Assembly: GCA_902729315.2 (NCBI GenBank)
Contig: LR746264.1
Coordinates: forward strand, 9,021,878 to 9,085,877
Source of the DNA: Spirodela intermedia
Taxonomy: Eukaryota > Streptophyta > Magnoliopsida > Alismatales > Araceae
Reading direction: 5' to 3'
DNA length: 64,000 nucleotides
This document shows, piece after piece, positions 1 through 12,164 of the stretch. The notes under the pieces are model-generated. The model ran no database searches. It was not told where the DNA came from and was given only the letters and a program-made list of their open reading frames with translations. Each line of letters opens with the position of its first letter. Within the stretch, counting starts at the first letter, position 1. Both the position numbers and the translations under genes were made by a program.

Positions 1-797
1 GGCCCCGTGGGAGGAGGACGACGACCGAGGTAACCCTTTTCTTAACGTGCTCCGCCACCTCCTCCTCCGGCGGCTCTGGTTGGTTGCCGCTGTTGGAGGT
101 CTCATCCCACGACAATTACCAGTTCAGAGGGCGCCGGACTTTTGGAACAGTTCCCGGAAAAAGCCCATGACGGGTGGCCGTGTGGCTCGTGACGGCGACT
201 CCACCGGCCGGTAGCCGGTAGACCCACCTCCCCTCTGCGCCTTCTCGTCTTCCCACGCCGTGGCCACCACCATCACCGCGTTCTTCTGCCGGTCCCTGCG
301 GCTCTCAGAGAACGGAGGATCTCGTTCCCTGTTGGGAGGTGATGGAGAAAGAAGAATCTGTGCTCTCGGCATATGGGCGTACGCTCCTCGGTGGGACCTC
401 TCAGCGACCCACGACCACACAAGCAGCTCCATCCCCTCCCCTCCCTCCCTCCCCCTTCTGCCGTCTCTCCAGTCGTATTAATAAATAACCAAAAGGATGG
501 CTGGCTGATGGTGGAAGTCTTCTCTCCCGGCCGCCGCCACCCGGGGGACGTCTGTCTCCCGTCTTTCCCTCCGCCTCCATAGAGACCCCGATCACAAGAT
601 TTTAAAATTTCTCAGGTTATCCCGACGCCGGAGTACGAGCTACTCCTGTTCGCTCCCTCCTCCCTCCTTCCCCCCTCCTCCTCCTCCAGGGGATAGATAG
701 ATATCATTTTCTATTCAGTTACTTCGTCCGGTCATTTCTCTTTATTGTTGTTTTTTTTTCCCCTGTCGATCACCGGCGCCGCCTACTCGCCGGAGCC
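1..797 (+). promoter_or_regulatory. Upstream region and leader of the D53/SMXL-like gene
   Basis: There is no convincing coding sequence here. The region is GC- and pyrimidine-rich, with CT/CCT tracts at about 430-470 and 640-690. An AT-rich patch at about 475-489 (TATTAATAAATAA) is the best TATA-like site. If transcription starts just downstream of it, the leader is about 280 nt and contains a three-codon upstream ORF (ATG-GCT-GGC-TGA) near 496. Placement of the promoter is inference. Confidence 0.35.
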
Positions 798-3700
798 ATG
801 CCGACGCCGGTGAGCTCAGCACGGCAATGCCTGGCGGGGGAGGCGGCCGCCGCCCTCGATGAGGCCGTCTCCATCGCGCGGCGCCGGGCCCACGCGCAGA
901 CGACCTCGCTCCACGTCGTCTCCGCCCTTCTCTCCCTGCCTTCGTCCTCCTCGTCGCTCCTCCGCGACGCCCTCTCCCGGACTCGCAGCGCCGCCCACTC
1001 CCCCCGCTTCCAGTTCAAGGCCCTCGAGCTTTGCTTTTCCCTCGCTCTCGACCGCCTCCCCTCCGCGGCCACTGGGGGAAAGAACAGCCCGTACCAGGGC
1101 CTGGCGGAGCCCCCCATCTCCAACTCCCTCATGGCGGCCATCAAGCGCTCCCAAGCCACCCAGCGGCGCAATCCCGACACCTTCCACCTCTACCAGCACT
1201 ACCAGCAGCTCCAAGAACAGAGCTCCTCTTCCGTCGGCGTCAAGGTGGAGTTGCAGCAGCTGGTCCTCTCCATTCTAGACGACCCCATCGTAAGTCGCGT
1301 GTTCGCCGACGCTGGCTTCCGTAGCTACGACATTAAATTCGCCGTCCTCCACCCGCCACCGTCCATCCTCCGGTTACCCCGTGCCGCCCGGTGCCCGCCC
1401 CTCTTCCTCTGCAACTTCTCCATCGACGTCGACCTCACGTCGAGTCCGCATCTCTACTCAGACGTCGCTGACGAGAACTGCCGACGGATCGCAGAGGTGC
1501 TCGTGAGGAAGGCGCATCGGAATCCGCTACTCGTCGGCATCGGCGCCGCCGACGCTACCTTGGACTTCGAGAGGGCCGTCAACCAGCAGAACTGGGTCGT
1601 CTTCCCTCCCGAGGCCCGTGGAGTGAAGTTCTTCAGCGTTGAGAAGGACCTGTTGGAGTACGCCCGGGGGGGCCGGGAGAGACCGTGGCTGGACTCCAGA
1701 TTCAGAGAGCTGGGGCTCCGGGTGGCGGCGGAGGCGTGTGGATCATCGCCGGGCATCGTCCTGAGTTTCGGGAACCTGAAGCTTCTTGTGGACGTCGTTG
1801 GCGAAGGCGATGGCTGGAGAGGGTGAGCCATGTGGCGTCGGAGCTGACGAGGCTGTTGGACGGCCATCCGGGGAAGCTCTGGTTGATCGGGTCGGCGGCT
1901 ACCTACGAGACCTACATGAAGTTCTTGTCGCAGTATCCATCTGTGGACAAGGACTGGGATCTGCAGCTCTTGCCTATTTCCTCCCCCAAACTTGGATCTG
2001 GGGGGAATCTTCCCCAGACCCAACAGGTTTGTCCTTCTCCATGACCCCCCTTCGCTTAGCCTCTTGGCCTTCTCTGGCATGTCAGCCATTTCTTTCTTCT
2101 TTCTAGCACATATTCCCCCTCAATTGTGATTTATAATCGCCGTTAAGGTTTATGAACCCTAACTGTTCGGATTTCTCGTTGATGATTTTTTTTTCTTGAT
2201 TTCTGAAACTTTGCTCATCAGTGGGATACGATAAGGAAGCGGGCGATTATCATGTGTCTCATTTAATGCTTACTTTGATGTTTGTAGCCTCTGATAATTC
2301 GTGAGATATAAATCTGGGCCATTTTTACAATTCAACATTAAATTATTTTAAATTTCTGTTATCTGGTATGTTATCTAAGCAGGTGGGTCTTCTTCTTGCT
2401 ACATTTTCTTTCGTATGGGACGAACATACAGTTCCATATTAATCTCTCTATCTCTTTCCCTCTTCAGGAGTATTTTTTTTTTCGTATGATTGATGTTAGA
2501 TAATTAAGACTTTGAAGATCTACGGCCGTCTCCCCCTCCTAATCAATTGCCTACGACCTAGTTCAGGGATTCCAATGCGAATGCTATTTTTTTTTCCTTC
2601 CTAACTTGGCTATTTTTCAAAACTATCTTTTCATGTTTTCACATATTTATAGTAATTTTTCTAATTACCTGAGTCTTCTGGGGATGATTTGACTGTGCTG
2701 ATCTGTCAAAGAAAAGTGGGTTTACTGGTAGGGGTCTTAATGGGCCGAGTAGGCTTATCCCCAGCTATGCTGGTTCGGGTTTTTTATGCCAAGCAAAAAG
2801 CGCGGGGGTCCATCTCTTGCCACGTGGCATCCCCATTGTCACCATGGAGCAGCTGGTGTGTCTCCCTCTACGGTAGGAGCACATAGAGGCCCAGGTTGGA
2901 ATTTTCCTGGGCTTTTCTCTGGACCTAATCATGAGCGTAGTAGACAGGTCTCATACTCTCTTTTTTCATTTTTTTTTTCTTTTCGTGAGCTTTGCCACCT
3001 GTACAGTTCGAAGTGTTTCTCCCACTGTAGGACAATGGCGTGTACAGTTTTTTTTTTTTTTTTTTTTCAAATTTATGAGTATTTAAAATGATCATCTCCA
3101 AGCGTACCCACCGAATTATCTTGTTAATCATCTGTCTTAGAGTCATTAATCTCACTTCCCCATCGATCCTCCTCGCGATCTCTCCATGTCTCACTGTGGT
3201 TCTCTGTCACTTCTGTGGATGCTTGCAGCTTGATGGACTCATTTGTTCCACTTGGGGGCTTCTTCCCCGTCCCACCCAACTCTCTCTCTCCTCAGAGAGG
3301 CCAGTGCCATTCAGTCCCCTGCCATCTTTGCTCCGACAAGTATGAACAGGAGCTTGCCTCCTTGTTGGACCGGTTTTTCTGAGAAGCACCCGGGGATCTC
3401 ACCTCATCAGCTGACGCAGACTGGGTCGACCGCCATGAACGTGAATATAGATTCAGACAAGGTGTGTTCCTGTTGAGATCTTCTCTACGTCTTATTGCTG
3501 TGATTTGTTCCAGAACACCTTCCTCTCTCTAGTACTTCTCGCCAGTTGCTTTAATAGATGTGCTCTCTCTCTTCAGTGCAGGCCAAGGATGATGGAGCAA
3601 CATTAAACGCTAAAATCATTGACCTGAGGAAGAAGTGGAGTGATATCTGCCTGGGCCAGCATCGAAGGCGCCGGATGGTGGCCTCTGATGATCGTTGGTT

Positions 3701-5528
3701 GGGTTCAGAAGCATTCCCTGGTATGATGGGTCTTCAGAATAAGGTAGAGTGCGGCGTTCAGGCAAAGGACAATTGTGATGGACCTTCAAAGGAAGATCAC
3801 CCGGGAAGGTATATCGCCTGTGGAAGCAGACTTGCAGAGAACCAGTCTGGCAACCTCAAGAGGACCGGCTCTGCTTGTTGCTGAACTTGATGAGGGAAAT
3901 TCGGACGGGAAACCGCTGCAAAAGGCGACTTTCTCCATCTTTCTAATGTGGGCGCACCTGATGAACTCACATCGCCTTCGTCTGTGAGCTCCGTGTCCAC
4001 GGATCTGATGCTGGGAACTGTCCACTCTCCCCTCGGTGTTATCAGTAAGGAGAAATCTGTGTTGAAGCTCACCGAGCCCATAGGAGATGATTCAGTAGCT
4101 TCCGTCCAGCATCCCGCTCGCTGGGTTTGCTCTGATTCTCCGCTGCTTGTCACGAGCCTCCAAGTGCAAGCTGCTGCCGCCGGTGGATCTGCCTGCGACC
4201 GGCGAAGCCCGTGCCCGTCCAGCGTCAGCGGAGATTTCAAAGGTTTCTTCAGGAGCCTCTCAGAAAAAGTCGGCCGGCAGGAAGACGCCATATTTTCTAT
4301 ATGTGAAACCATCTCGCGCTGCAGGAATGGAAACGAGAGGACTCCGCGGCTCGACCCCAAGGGGGGACGTCTGGTTCAGCTTCCTTGGTCCGGATAAATT
4401 TGGAAAAAGGAGGGTTGCAGCAGCTCTTGCAGAGTTGCTGTTTGGCTGTAGAGAAAGATTGGTTTGCGTCGATCTGAGCTTGGAAGATGCTCTCACTCAC
4501 CGCAACGCTGTTTGTGAAAAGCATGCGGTCGACAAATTTGATTTGAATCGCAGGGGCAAGACTGTTGTAGATCACATTGCTGAGGAAATAAGGAGGAGGC
4601 CGTGGTCGGTTGTCCTCGTAGAAGGCCTGGACAAGGCCGATGTACTGGTTCAGAGCAGCCTATCCCGAGCCATCAAATCGGGCAAGTTTCACGATTCTCA
4701 TGGAAGAAGATCGACATCAATAATGTAGTCGACATCAATAATGTAGTCTTTGTCACGACAGTGGCCGACATCAAGGGCAAGGGGGCTTTCCAAAGCAGGG
4801 GACACGCCAAGTTCTCCGAAGAGAGAATCCTCGCCGCAGAAGCGAGGCAGATGAAGATCCTGATCGATACCTCTCTTGACTCTGCAGGCAGAAATGCGGA
4901 TATTGGCCCATCCGGCATGCCAAAAAACAGATTGAGGAGATCCAGCGTGTTCGTCAGTAAACGGAAGCTAAACACAACTGAATGTGGGGAAGAGAAGCGG
5001 GAATTCGTTGGGTCAGCGAAACGGGCCAACACGATTTCAAGCACCTTCTTGGACTTGAACCTTCCCGTCGAAGAGATGGTGTCGGCTGATACCGATAGTA
5101 GCAATGGCTGCGTCTCTGACAACCAGGACTCCTGGATGGAGGAATTCCATGATGCCGTCGATGAAACTGTGCTTTTCAAAGGTTTCGATTTTGATGCCCT
5201 CGCCGGCGAAACGTTGCAAGAGATTGAGAAGAGCATCCATGCGGCAATCGGCTTCTCGTTTGCTCTGGAGATCGAACCAAAGATTATGGATCAGATTCTT
5301 GCGGCTGCGTGGATATCGGAGAGCGGATCTCTGAAGAACTGGTTGCAGCAGGTTCTTGTGAGGAGCTTGGTCGAGGCCCAACAATCTTACCGCCTCTCGG
5401 CTTCGTCTGTTGTGAGACTCGTTGCCTGTGAGGAAACCGGCGTAGGAAAAGAAGACTGCCATGCACCAGAGATCCCGCTTCCTTCGCGAATTCTTCCCTG
5501 TGAGCTGATTTGCCACAGTTTCCTGTAG
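798..5528 (+). pseudogene. SMXL: D53/SMXL6-7-8-type strigolactone-signalling repressor (double Clp-N, Clp ATPase-like), reading frame broken
   Basis: The family are nuclear transcriptional repressors degraded through the D14-D3/MAX2 complex when strigolactone is perceived. The start MPTPVSSARQCL and the double Clp-N domain (about the first 180 residues) are typical, and the two introns sit where D53 has them. Exon 1 is 798-2026, exon 2 begins at 3229 (SLMDSFVPLGGFF) and ends near 3461, and exon 3 is 3582-5528 (AKDDGATLNAKI onward). Exon 3 carries FLGPDKFGKRR, the RGKT degron motif at 4552-4563 and the LDLNL EAR motif at 5049-5063. The frame changes near 1818, 1999-2005 (G6), 3371-3375 (T5), 3800-3870, 3940, 4320-4365 and 4703-4712. 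Conserved family sequence continues in the new frame on the far side of most of these points. An 18-nt tandem duplication (4713-4730, 4731-4748) adds DINNVV. The identity of the family is very secure. Whether the gene is dead or the consensus is faulty cannot be told from the sequence. Confidence 0.88.
2027..3228 (+). other. Intron 1 of the D53/SMXL-like gene
   Basis: The donor is CAG|GTTTGT and the acceptor TTGCAG|C. The interval is AT-rich with T homopolymers (for example about 3049-3067) and no conserved coding sequence. The phase only fits S-LMDSF if the G6 run at the end of exon 1 holds one base too many or too few. Confidence 0.7.
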
Positions 5529-6419
5529 TTATGTACAGTGTAGCCTCCCTTGCATGCTTTTATTCGAAGTTAGTCTCATGTACTTTATTGTATGATACAT
5601 GTAGTAAATCTCTGTGATTGAATAGCTTGTTGTATGAAACATCCCAGAGTTGACCTTATCTTTAGGTATTTCAATAGCCTCGTGCTTTACCGGGCCCTTG
5701 ATCCCTGCAGATGGAAGAGGAAGACTCTTCAGGGGCAAACGGGAGGAAGTTTATGGTTGGCAACCAGGTCCGCAGAGATAGGAAACTTTTCTTCCATTCT
5801 TGTCTGCATGTCGGCGGCTTGTCGCCTCTCCACGCTCGTGGAACTCGACCTCGGCTGTTTCCATCGGATGTTCATCTCGGCTTATCGCTCTAACGGTTGT
5901 GTCAGGATTCCTCCGCTCTCGTTCATCTCTGAATATCTTGATTTCGTTATTCATGCATGTGACAAGAAGATCTTCGCTGCAGTCGTAGTTTCAGACGAGG
6001 AAGAAAGAGGAGCCTGAGACGTGCCTTGACGGGGAAGAGCACATCGGTAGCCTGTCTTTTGCCGGTGAGATTCCTCGATCGGCTGCTGGACGTCAGATTA
6101 CCTAGGCCCTTCTCCGGCGGCTCCCGGAAGTTACTGTTTGACTTCTGCGACGTAGGAAACCTTCGTCAACCCCCTGAAGCTGCGATAACTGAATCTCGCG
6201 GTCAGTATTCATACAATTTTTTTACGATTTTCTCCACATGATCTCTCTCTCTCTTTCTCTCTTTCTCTCTCTCTCTCTATCTATCTATCAATTATAGGGT
6301 TATGTTCTCCTCTTCGAAGAAGTCTCTCTCTCCCAAGCTCCTCAGCGCACTCGTCTTCCCATTCCTACCTCTGCTTCCCGTGCTTCTTTAACACAGAAGG
6401 GCAGATTGCCCGAGTTGTT
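5529..6419. other. Intergenic region 3' of the D53/SMXL-like gene
   Basis: The first part is the probable 3' UTR of the D53-like gene. I recognise no protein here. Positions 6100-6205 are a diverged relative of an internal part of the tandemly duplicated segment (8385-8500 and 11025-11140), sharing CTCCCGGAAGTTACTG and flanking matches. A CT microsatellite lies at about 6241-6280. Confidence 0.6.
6100..6205 (+). repeat. Diverged third copy of part of the 2.64 kb repeat unit
   Basis: By eye this aligns with 8385-8500: CTCCCGGAAGTTACTG is shared, followed by matched blocks around TTGACTTCT, GGAAACCTTC, TCAACCC and GATAACTG, with substitutions and small indels between. It is clearly older than the two tandem copies. 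Confidence 0.6.
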
Positions 6420-7215
6420 GGCCTTTGTTAGGAATCGAACTCCCAGTGTGACAATGAATGCTTAGGTGACACATCGTGTTCTGGCGTGTCCTATCTCCAA
6501 TCTTGTCCTCAAAGGCCCAACTAAATCTCTCTCTCCCGGTCCCGTTTTTTGCTACAGCGAATGCCTATCTTTCCGACCAGTTGTCACAGAATGCGGTTAC
6601 CTAATTTCCACGAGTTGTTTACGTTGTTGGGCATGGGCAGAAGGGATAGGCGCACGTGAGGTAAATCTTTCTGCGGTCTGAAGGGGTTCCACGAGATTTT
6701 CAACACGTGTAATGATGTGGCTACAGCTTGGACGTTCTAACATAAGAATTCCATTCCTCCTTTCACGATCAGGGAGGAAGACTGAGTCTCATATTTACGT
6801 CCAACACGTAGCCCTTGGAAGGAGACTGGTTCTTCAAATCGAGAACTGTTGACTTGTGACCCCGTCTCCATCTCTCTACGAAAGCTTCCCTAGTTTTTTT
6901 GTTTTGCAGCTTGTCTCGTGAGCCCATTGCATTAGTATGCTGCCTTATATCCCCTTTGTTAACTGTTTCAAAGAATACCCGAGTGTTAACTGTAAATAGA
7001 ATCTGGTCAGGGAACCTCAAAATTGCGTTCTTTGCTTGAATAAACAATGAAATTCGTCGGTGATGTGTCAGCGTAAATGGCCAGCACGCAAGGATAGTCC
7101 TCCAGATAGTCCACCGATAAGATGATAGTCCATGAACCCCATCGCTCATAGACGACTTGGTCGATGCCGAAAAATACAAGCACGCGTCTTCTGGAAGGAG
7201 TGACAACTAGAAAGA

Positions 7216-7263
<48 letters not shown>

Positions 7264-7395
7264 GCCTGCAAGTTTAAGGAGACACGACGTGTTTATGAAA
7301 AACATCTGTCAGTCTTTATTTCTTCCTTTGGATCGGACGTCTGATTTTCGCCCGCATCATCTCTCTCTCTCTCTCTATCCCTCGTTCAATTTCTG

Positions 7396-7435
<40 letters not shown>

Positions 7436-9055
7436 CTCCCTCCCTCTTCTATTTACCTCGTCTCCTTACACGAGGATTTATGTTTGGACAGAACAAGCCC
7501 GAAGGCGCTCCTCTCGACATAGGGGGGTGGTCAATACAAAGAATGACTCGTCAACATTTTATCACAGTGCCTTCAGCCGTCTTCTCAGTGTGGTGCTTTG
7601 GAGTAAAGATATTCAACGCCAGCTCTAGCCACATACATACACCCGCCCATCATTCTCCACGTGGCGTTCCAACTCTCTATGACCGTCTGCCTGTCAGGCT
7701 TAACGGCGGTGTTCGTTTTCTGAAAGCAACACACACCTTTAACCTACAAAATTGCTCCTGGGTCACGGAAGAATATCAGACGTAGCCACGCACTGTAGGG
7801 TGACTGGCAGGTAGACGAGGCCACGGGCCGCAGATGAGGCCACACCCTGCCTCAGATGTCTGTATTCACGCGTAAGTCTCCCCATCTGCGTGACAGGAAA
7901 ATGCGATCCAGCGGGAGAAAGAAGCGTCTATAATCTGCTCTGCTGGGGATCTGGAGGGAGAGAGAGAGAGGGAGAGAGAGAGAGAGAGAGGGAGAGAGCA
8001 ACCAATACCTCCACCTCTACGCTTCCCCAAGGACTATACGGCTCTTTCCTCCTGTGACAATCTCAACGGTGGGCTCCCTTCCGTTCCAGTCGCCGATGAC
8101 AGGGACGATGCGGACGAACGTCATGTCCACGACGAGACAGATAATCCTCCCGCTGATACGCCGCAATCGGCATTCCGCCCTCAAACGAGCACGAGGCCAC
8201 AAGAGTGATGTGCCGCGAATTAAATGTTACCCCCGCTGCCAAGACCTATTTTCCCTTCCTTTTCTTTGTGGAAGACGCGAACAAAATAAGTTATGATGAC
8301 TCTCATATGGCGAATCCTCTCCCCAGGACATATCCTCTTCGGCCATATTAACTCTAGTTCTGTTTGCTTCAAACAGATTTTCTAAGCCCTTAGTCGACAA
8401 CTCCCGGAAGTTACTGCGTTGACTTCTATCAGCCCGGGAAACCTTCATCAACCCGATGAGTCTTGGGATAACTGGACCCGCGGGGCATTTTCGTGCTGTG
8501 TCTTCCGAAATTTCCTCCCGTGTTGAGTTCTTGGGATAATCTTGGTGATGACCTTGGGAACACCACCTCCGAGTCTCCCTGTCATCGGCATGCAGCCTTG
8601 AAGGCTGGCACCCTCGCCAACTGCCCGAGGAGGTGAGCTTTTTTTTTCCCGTTCTCTAAAGATCTATGTGGTTGACTCTGAGGATATAGGAGCGGAGCGC
8701 CACTCCCGCTTCTTCCCCTTCCTGATCTCAGCATAGAGAGAAAACACGTGGTCTTACGCCCCACCTTCGCCCATACGGAACGACATCGACTTGATCTGCT
8801 GAGAAAATCGAGCATCAGACAACGGCGGTTTCCGCCGAGATGTCCCTCTCTTCTTGCGTAGAGGCCCACGTGTGAACACTCGGCGGTCGGAGTAAAATAT
8901 CGACAAGTCCTATCGGAAACCCAGTGGCAGCGCCGACGACCGGAACGAGTCTAGCCGGGCATCCCCACGTTCCCATGCCCTAGGTCGATTGAGGGAGGCG
9001 AACAGAATTGCGGCTCAAGAAAATTAGGCATGTGCTGAAGTTAGAAGAAGTTTCT
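6420..9055 (+). repeat. Tandem duplication, copy 1 (2.64 kb period)
   Basis: Every line from 6421 to 9055 matches the line 2640 nt further on. I found no mismatch, including inside the GA and CT microsatellites. The copies are separated by TAAA (9056-9059), which matches neither flank. The unit holds no recognisable protein. It contains a GA tract (7220-7260), CT tracts (7361-7376, 7401-7432), a second GA-rich tract (about 7957-7998) and five CACGTG palindromes. The short ORFs on both strands have no family resemblance I can name. Confidence 0.97.
7220..7432. repeat. Facing GA and CT microsatellites (copy 1)
   Basis: A 41-nt GA tract (7220-7260) is followed about 100-140 nt later by CT tracts (7361-7376 and 7401-7432). 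The tracts are complementary, so one strand could fold back on itself. The same arrangement recurs at 9860-10072. Confidence 0.9.
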
Positions 9056-9059
9056 TAAA

Positions 9060-9855
9060 GGCCTTTGTTAGGAATCGAACTCCCAGTGTGACAATGAATG
9101 CTTAGGTGACACATCGTGTTCTGGCGTGTCCTATCTCCAATCTTGTCCTCAAAGGCCCAACTAAATCTCTCTCTCCCGGTCCCGTTTTTTGCTACAGCGA
9201 ATGCCTATCTTTCCGACCAGTTGTCACAGAATGCGGTTACCTAATTTCCACGAGTTGTTTACGTTGTTGGGCATGGGCAGAAGGGATAGGCGCACGTGAG
9301 GTAAATCTTTCTGCGGTCTGAAGGGGTTCCACGAGATTTTCAACACGTGTAATGATGTGGCTACAGCTTGGACGTTCTAACATAAGAATTCCATTCCTCC
9401 TTTCACGATCAGGGAGGAAGACTGAGTCTCATATTTACGTCCAACACGTAGCCCTTGGAAGGAGACTGGTTCTTCAAATCGAGAACTGTTGACTTGTGAC
9501 CCCGTCTCCATCTCTCTACGAAAGCTTCCCTAGTTTTTTTGTTTTGCAGCTTGTCTCGTGAGCCCATTGCATTAGTATGCTGCCTTATATCCCCTTTGTT
9601 AACTGTTTCAAAGAATACCCGAGTGTTAACTGTAAATAGAATCTGGTCAGGGAACCTCAAAATTGCGTTCTTTGCTTGAATAAACAATGAAATTCGTCGG
9701 TGATGTGTCAGCGTAAATGGCCAGCACGCAAGGATAGTCCTCCAGATAGTCCACCGATAAGATGATAGTCCATGAACCCCATCGCTCATAGACGACTTGG
9801 TCGATGCCGAAAAATACAAGCACGCGTCTTCTGGAAGGAGTGACAACTAGAAAGA

Positions 9856-9903
<48 letters not shown>

Positions 9904-10035
9904 GCCTGCAAGTTTAAGGAGACACGACGTGTTTATGAAAAACATCTGTCAGTCTTTATTTCTTCCTTTGGATCGGACGTCTGATTTTCGCCCGCATCAT
10001 CTCTCTCTCTCTCTCTATCCCTCGTTCAATTTCTG

Positions 10036-10075
<40 letters not shown>

Positions 10076-11695
10076 CTCCCTCCCTCTTCTATTTACCTCG
10101 TCTCCTTACACGAGGATTTATGTTTGGACAGAACAAGCCCGAAGGCGCTCCTCTCGACATAGGGGGGTGGTCAATACAAAGAATGACTCGTCAACATTTT
10201 ATCACAGTGCCTTCAGCCGTCTTCTCAGTGTGGTGCTTTGGAGTAAAGATATTCAACGCCAGCTCTAGCCACATACATACACCCGCCCATCATTCTCCAC
10301 GTGGCGTTCCAACTCTCTATGACCGTCTGCCTGTCAGGCTTAACGGCGGTGTTCGTTTTCTGAAAGCAACACACACCTTTAACCTACAAAATTGCTCCTG
10401 GGTCACGGAAGAATATCAGACGTAGCCACGCACTGTAGGGTGACTGGCAGGTAGACGAGGCCACGGGCCGCAGATGAGGCCACACCCTGCCTCAGATGTC
10501 TGTATTCACGCGTAAGTCTCCCCATCTGCGTGACAGGAAAATGCGATCCAGCGGGAGAAAGAAGCGTCTATAATCTGCTCTGCTGGGGATCTGGAGGGAG
10601 AGAGAGAGAGGGAGAGAGAGAGAGAGAGAGGGAGAGAGCAACCAATACCTCCACCTCTACGCTTCCCCAAGGACTATACGGCTCTTTCCTCCTGTGACAA
10701 TCTCAACGGTGGGCTCCCTTCCGTTCCAGTCGCCGATGACAGGGACGATGCGGACGAACGTCATGTCCACGACGAGACAGATAATCCTCCCGCTGATACG
10801 CCGCAATCGGCATTCCGCCCTCAAACGAGCACGAGGCCACAAGAGTGATGTGCCGCGAATTAAATGTTACCCCCGCTGCCAAGACCTATTTTCCCTTCCT
10901 TTTCTTTGTGGAAGACGCGAACAAAATAAGTTATGATGACTCTCATATGGCGAATCCTCTCCCCAGGACATATCCTCTTCGGCCATATTAACTCTAGTTC
11001 TGTTTGCTTCAAACAGATTTTCTAAGCCCTTAGTCGACAACTCCCGGAAGTTACTGCGTTGACTTCTATCAGCCCGGGAAACCTTCATCAACCCGATGAG
11101 TCTTGGGATAACTGGACCCGCGGGGCATTTTCGTGCTGTGTCTTCCGAAATTTCCTCCCGTGTTGAGTTCTTGGGATAATCTTGGTGATGACCTTGGGAA
11201 CACCACCTCCGAGTCTCCCTGTCATCGGCATGCAGCCTTGAAGGCTGGCACCCTCGCCAACTGCCCGAGGAGGTGAGCTTTTTTTTTCCCGTTCTCTAAA
11301 GATCTATGTGGTTGACTCTGAGGATATAGGAGCGGAGCGCCACTCCCGCTTCTTCCCCTTCCTGATCTCAGCATAGAGAGAAAACACGTGGTCTTACGCC
11401 CCACCTTCGCCCATACGGAACGACATCGACTTGATCTGCTGAGAAAATCGAGCATCAGACAACGGCGGTTTCCGCCGAGATGTCCCTCTCTTCTTGCGTA
11501 GAGGCCCACGTGTGAACACTCGGCGGTCGGAGTAAAATATCGACAAGTCCTATCGGAAACCCAGTGGCAGCGCCGACGACCGGAACGAGTCTAGCCGGGC
11601 ATCCCCACGTTCCCATGCCCTAGGTCGATTGAGGGAGGCGAACAGAATTGCGGCTCAAGAAAATTAGGCATGTGCTGAAGTTAGAAGAAGTTTCT
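9060..11695 (+). repeat. Tandem duplication, copy 2 (2.64 kb period)
   Basis: This is the second identical copy of 6420-9055. Identity stops at 11695: copy 1 is followed by the filler TAAA, copy 2 by unique sequence (GAAGATGAGG). The exactness implies either a very recent duplication or an assembly artefact. Confidence 0.97.
9860..10072. repeat. Facing GA and CT microsatellites (copy 2)
   Basis: Identical in length and sequence to the arrangement at 7220-7432. Identical microsatellite lengths would be unexpected in an old duplication. Confidence 0.9.
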
Positions 11696-12164
11696 GAAGA
11701 TGAGGAATCGGCGGACTCAATCCAAACCCAGTCTAACCAAGCATTCATCGGGTCAGCTCAGATCTTCGGCAATTTCCAGTCGGATGGCGACCCAGCGGGC
11801 GGCAGTCGCTCTCCGGCGTGGGACCGGCCAACCAGCCCGGGAAAAAGAAATGGTTGATTCCCCTGGATAGCAAGTTTTCCAGGCGTCAGATCGACTCAAG
11901 GTTATGCTAATCTCCCCTCTCTTCGGACGCCAAACCATCATAATCTAAAACAGTCGACGGTTTTCTCATTGACAAGAAGTAGTTATATATCATTGGCTGA
12001 GCTATCTGAAGTATAGTTTCGCATTAGAGCTCGAGTAAGACGGGGAAAAAGCCATCATTCGTGATGGGTGTTTTTCTCCAAATTCTGATCACATGACACA
12101 TTATTTCCACCGTACAGTATTTTGAGATACTGTAACTCTTTGTAGTTTCATCGTTCCTCTAATC

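Noticed and set aside
6426-6450. tRNA-like B-box (minus strand GAGTTCGATTCC) at the left edge of the repeat unit, suggesting a SINE or tRNA
   Set aside because: No matching A-box or cloverleaf could be found around it. A single B-box-like match is too common.
6769-7206. 145-residue minus-strand ORF, present identically in both tandem copies
   Set aside because: No recognisable domain. Its last part only matches the diverged copy at 15.4-15.6 kb because the DNA is related, so conservation of protein cannot be claimed.
6420-9055. The 2.64 kb unit as a long LTR of a retrotransposon (TGTTAGG near its start)
   Set aside because: No CA end, primer-binding site or internal domain is present, and the copies abut directly.
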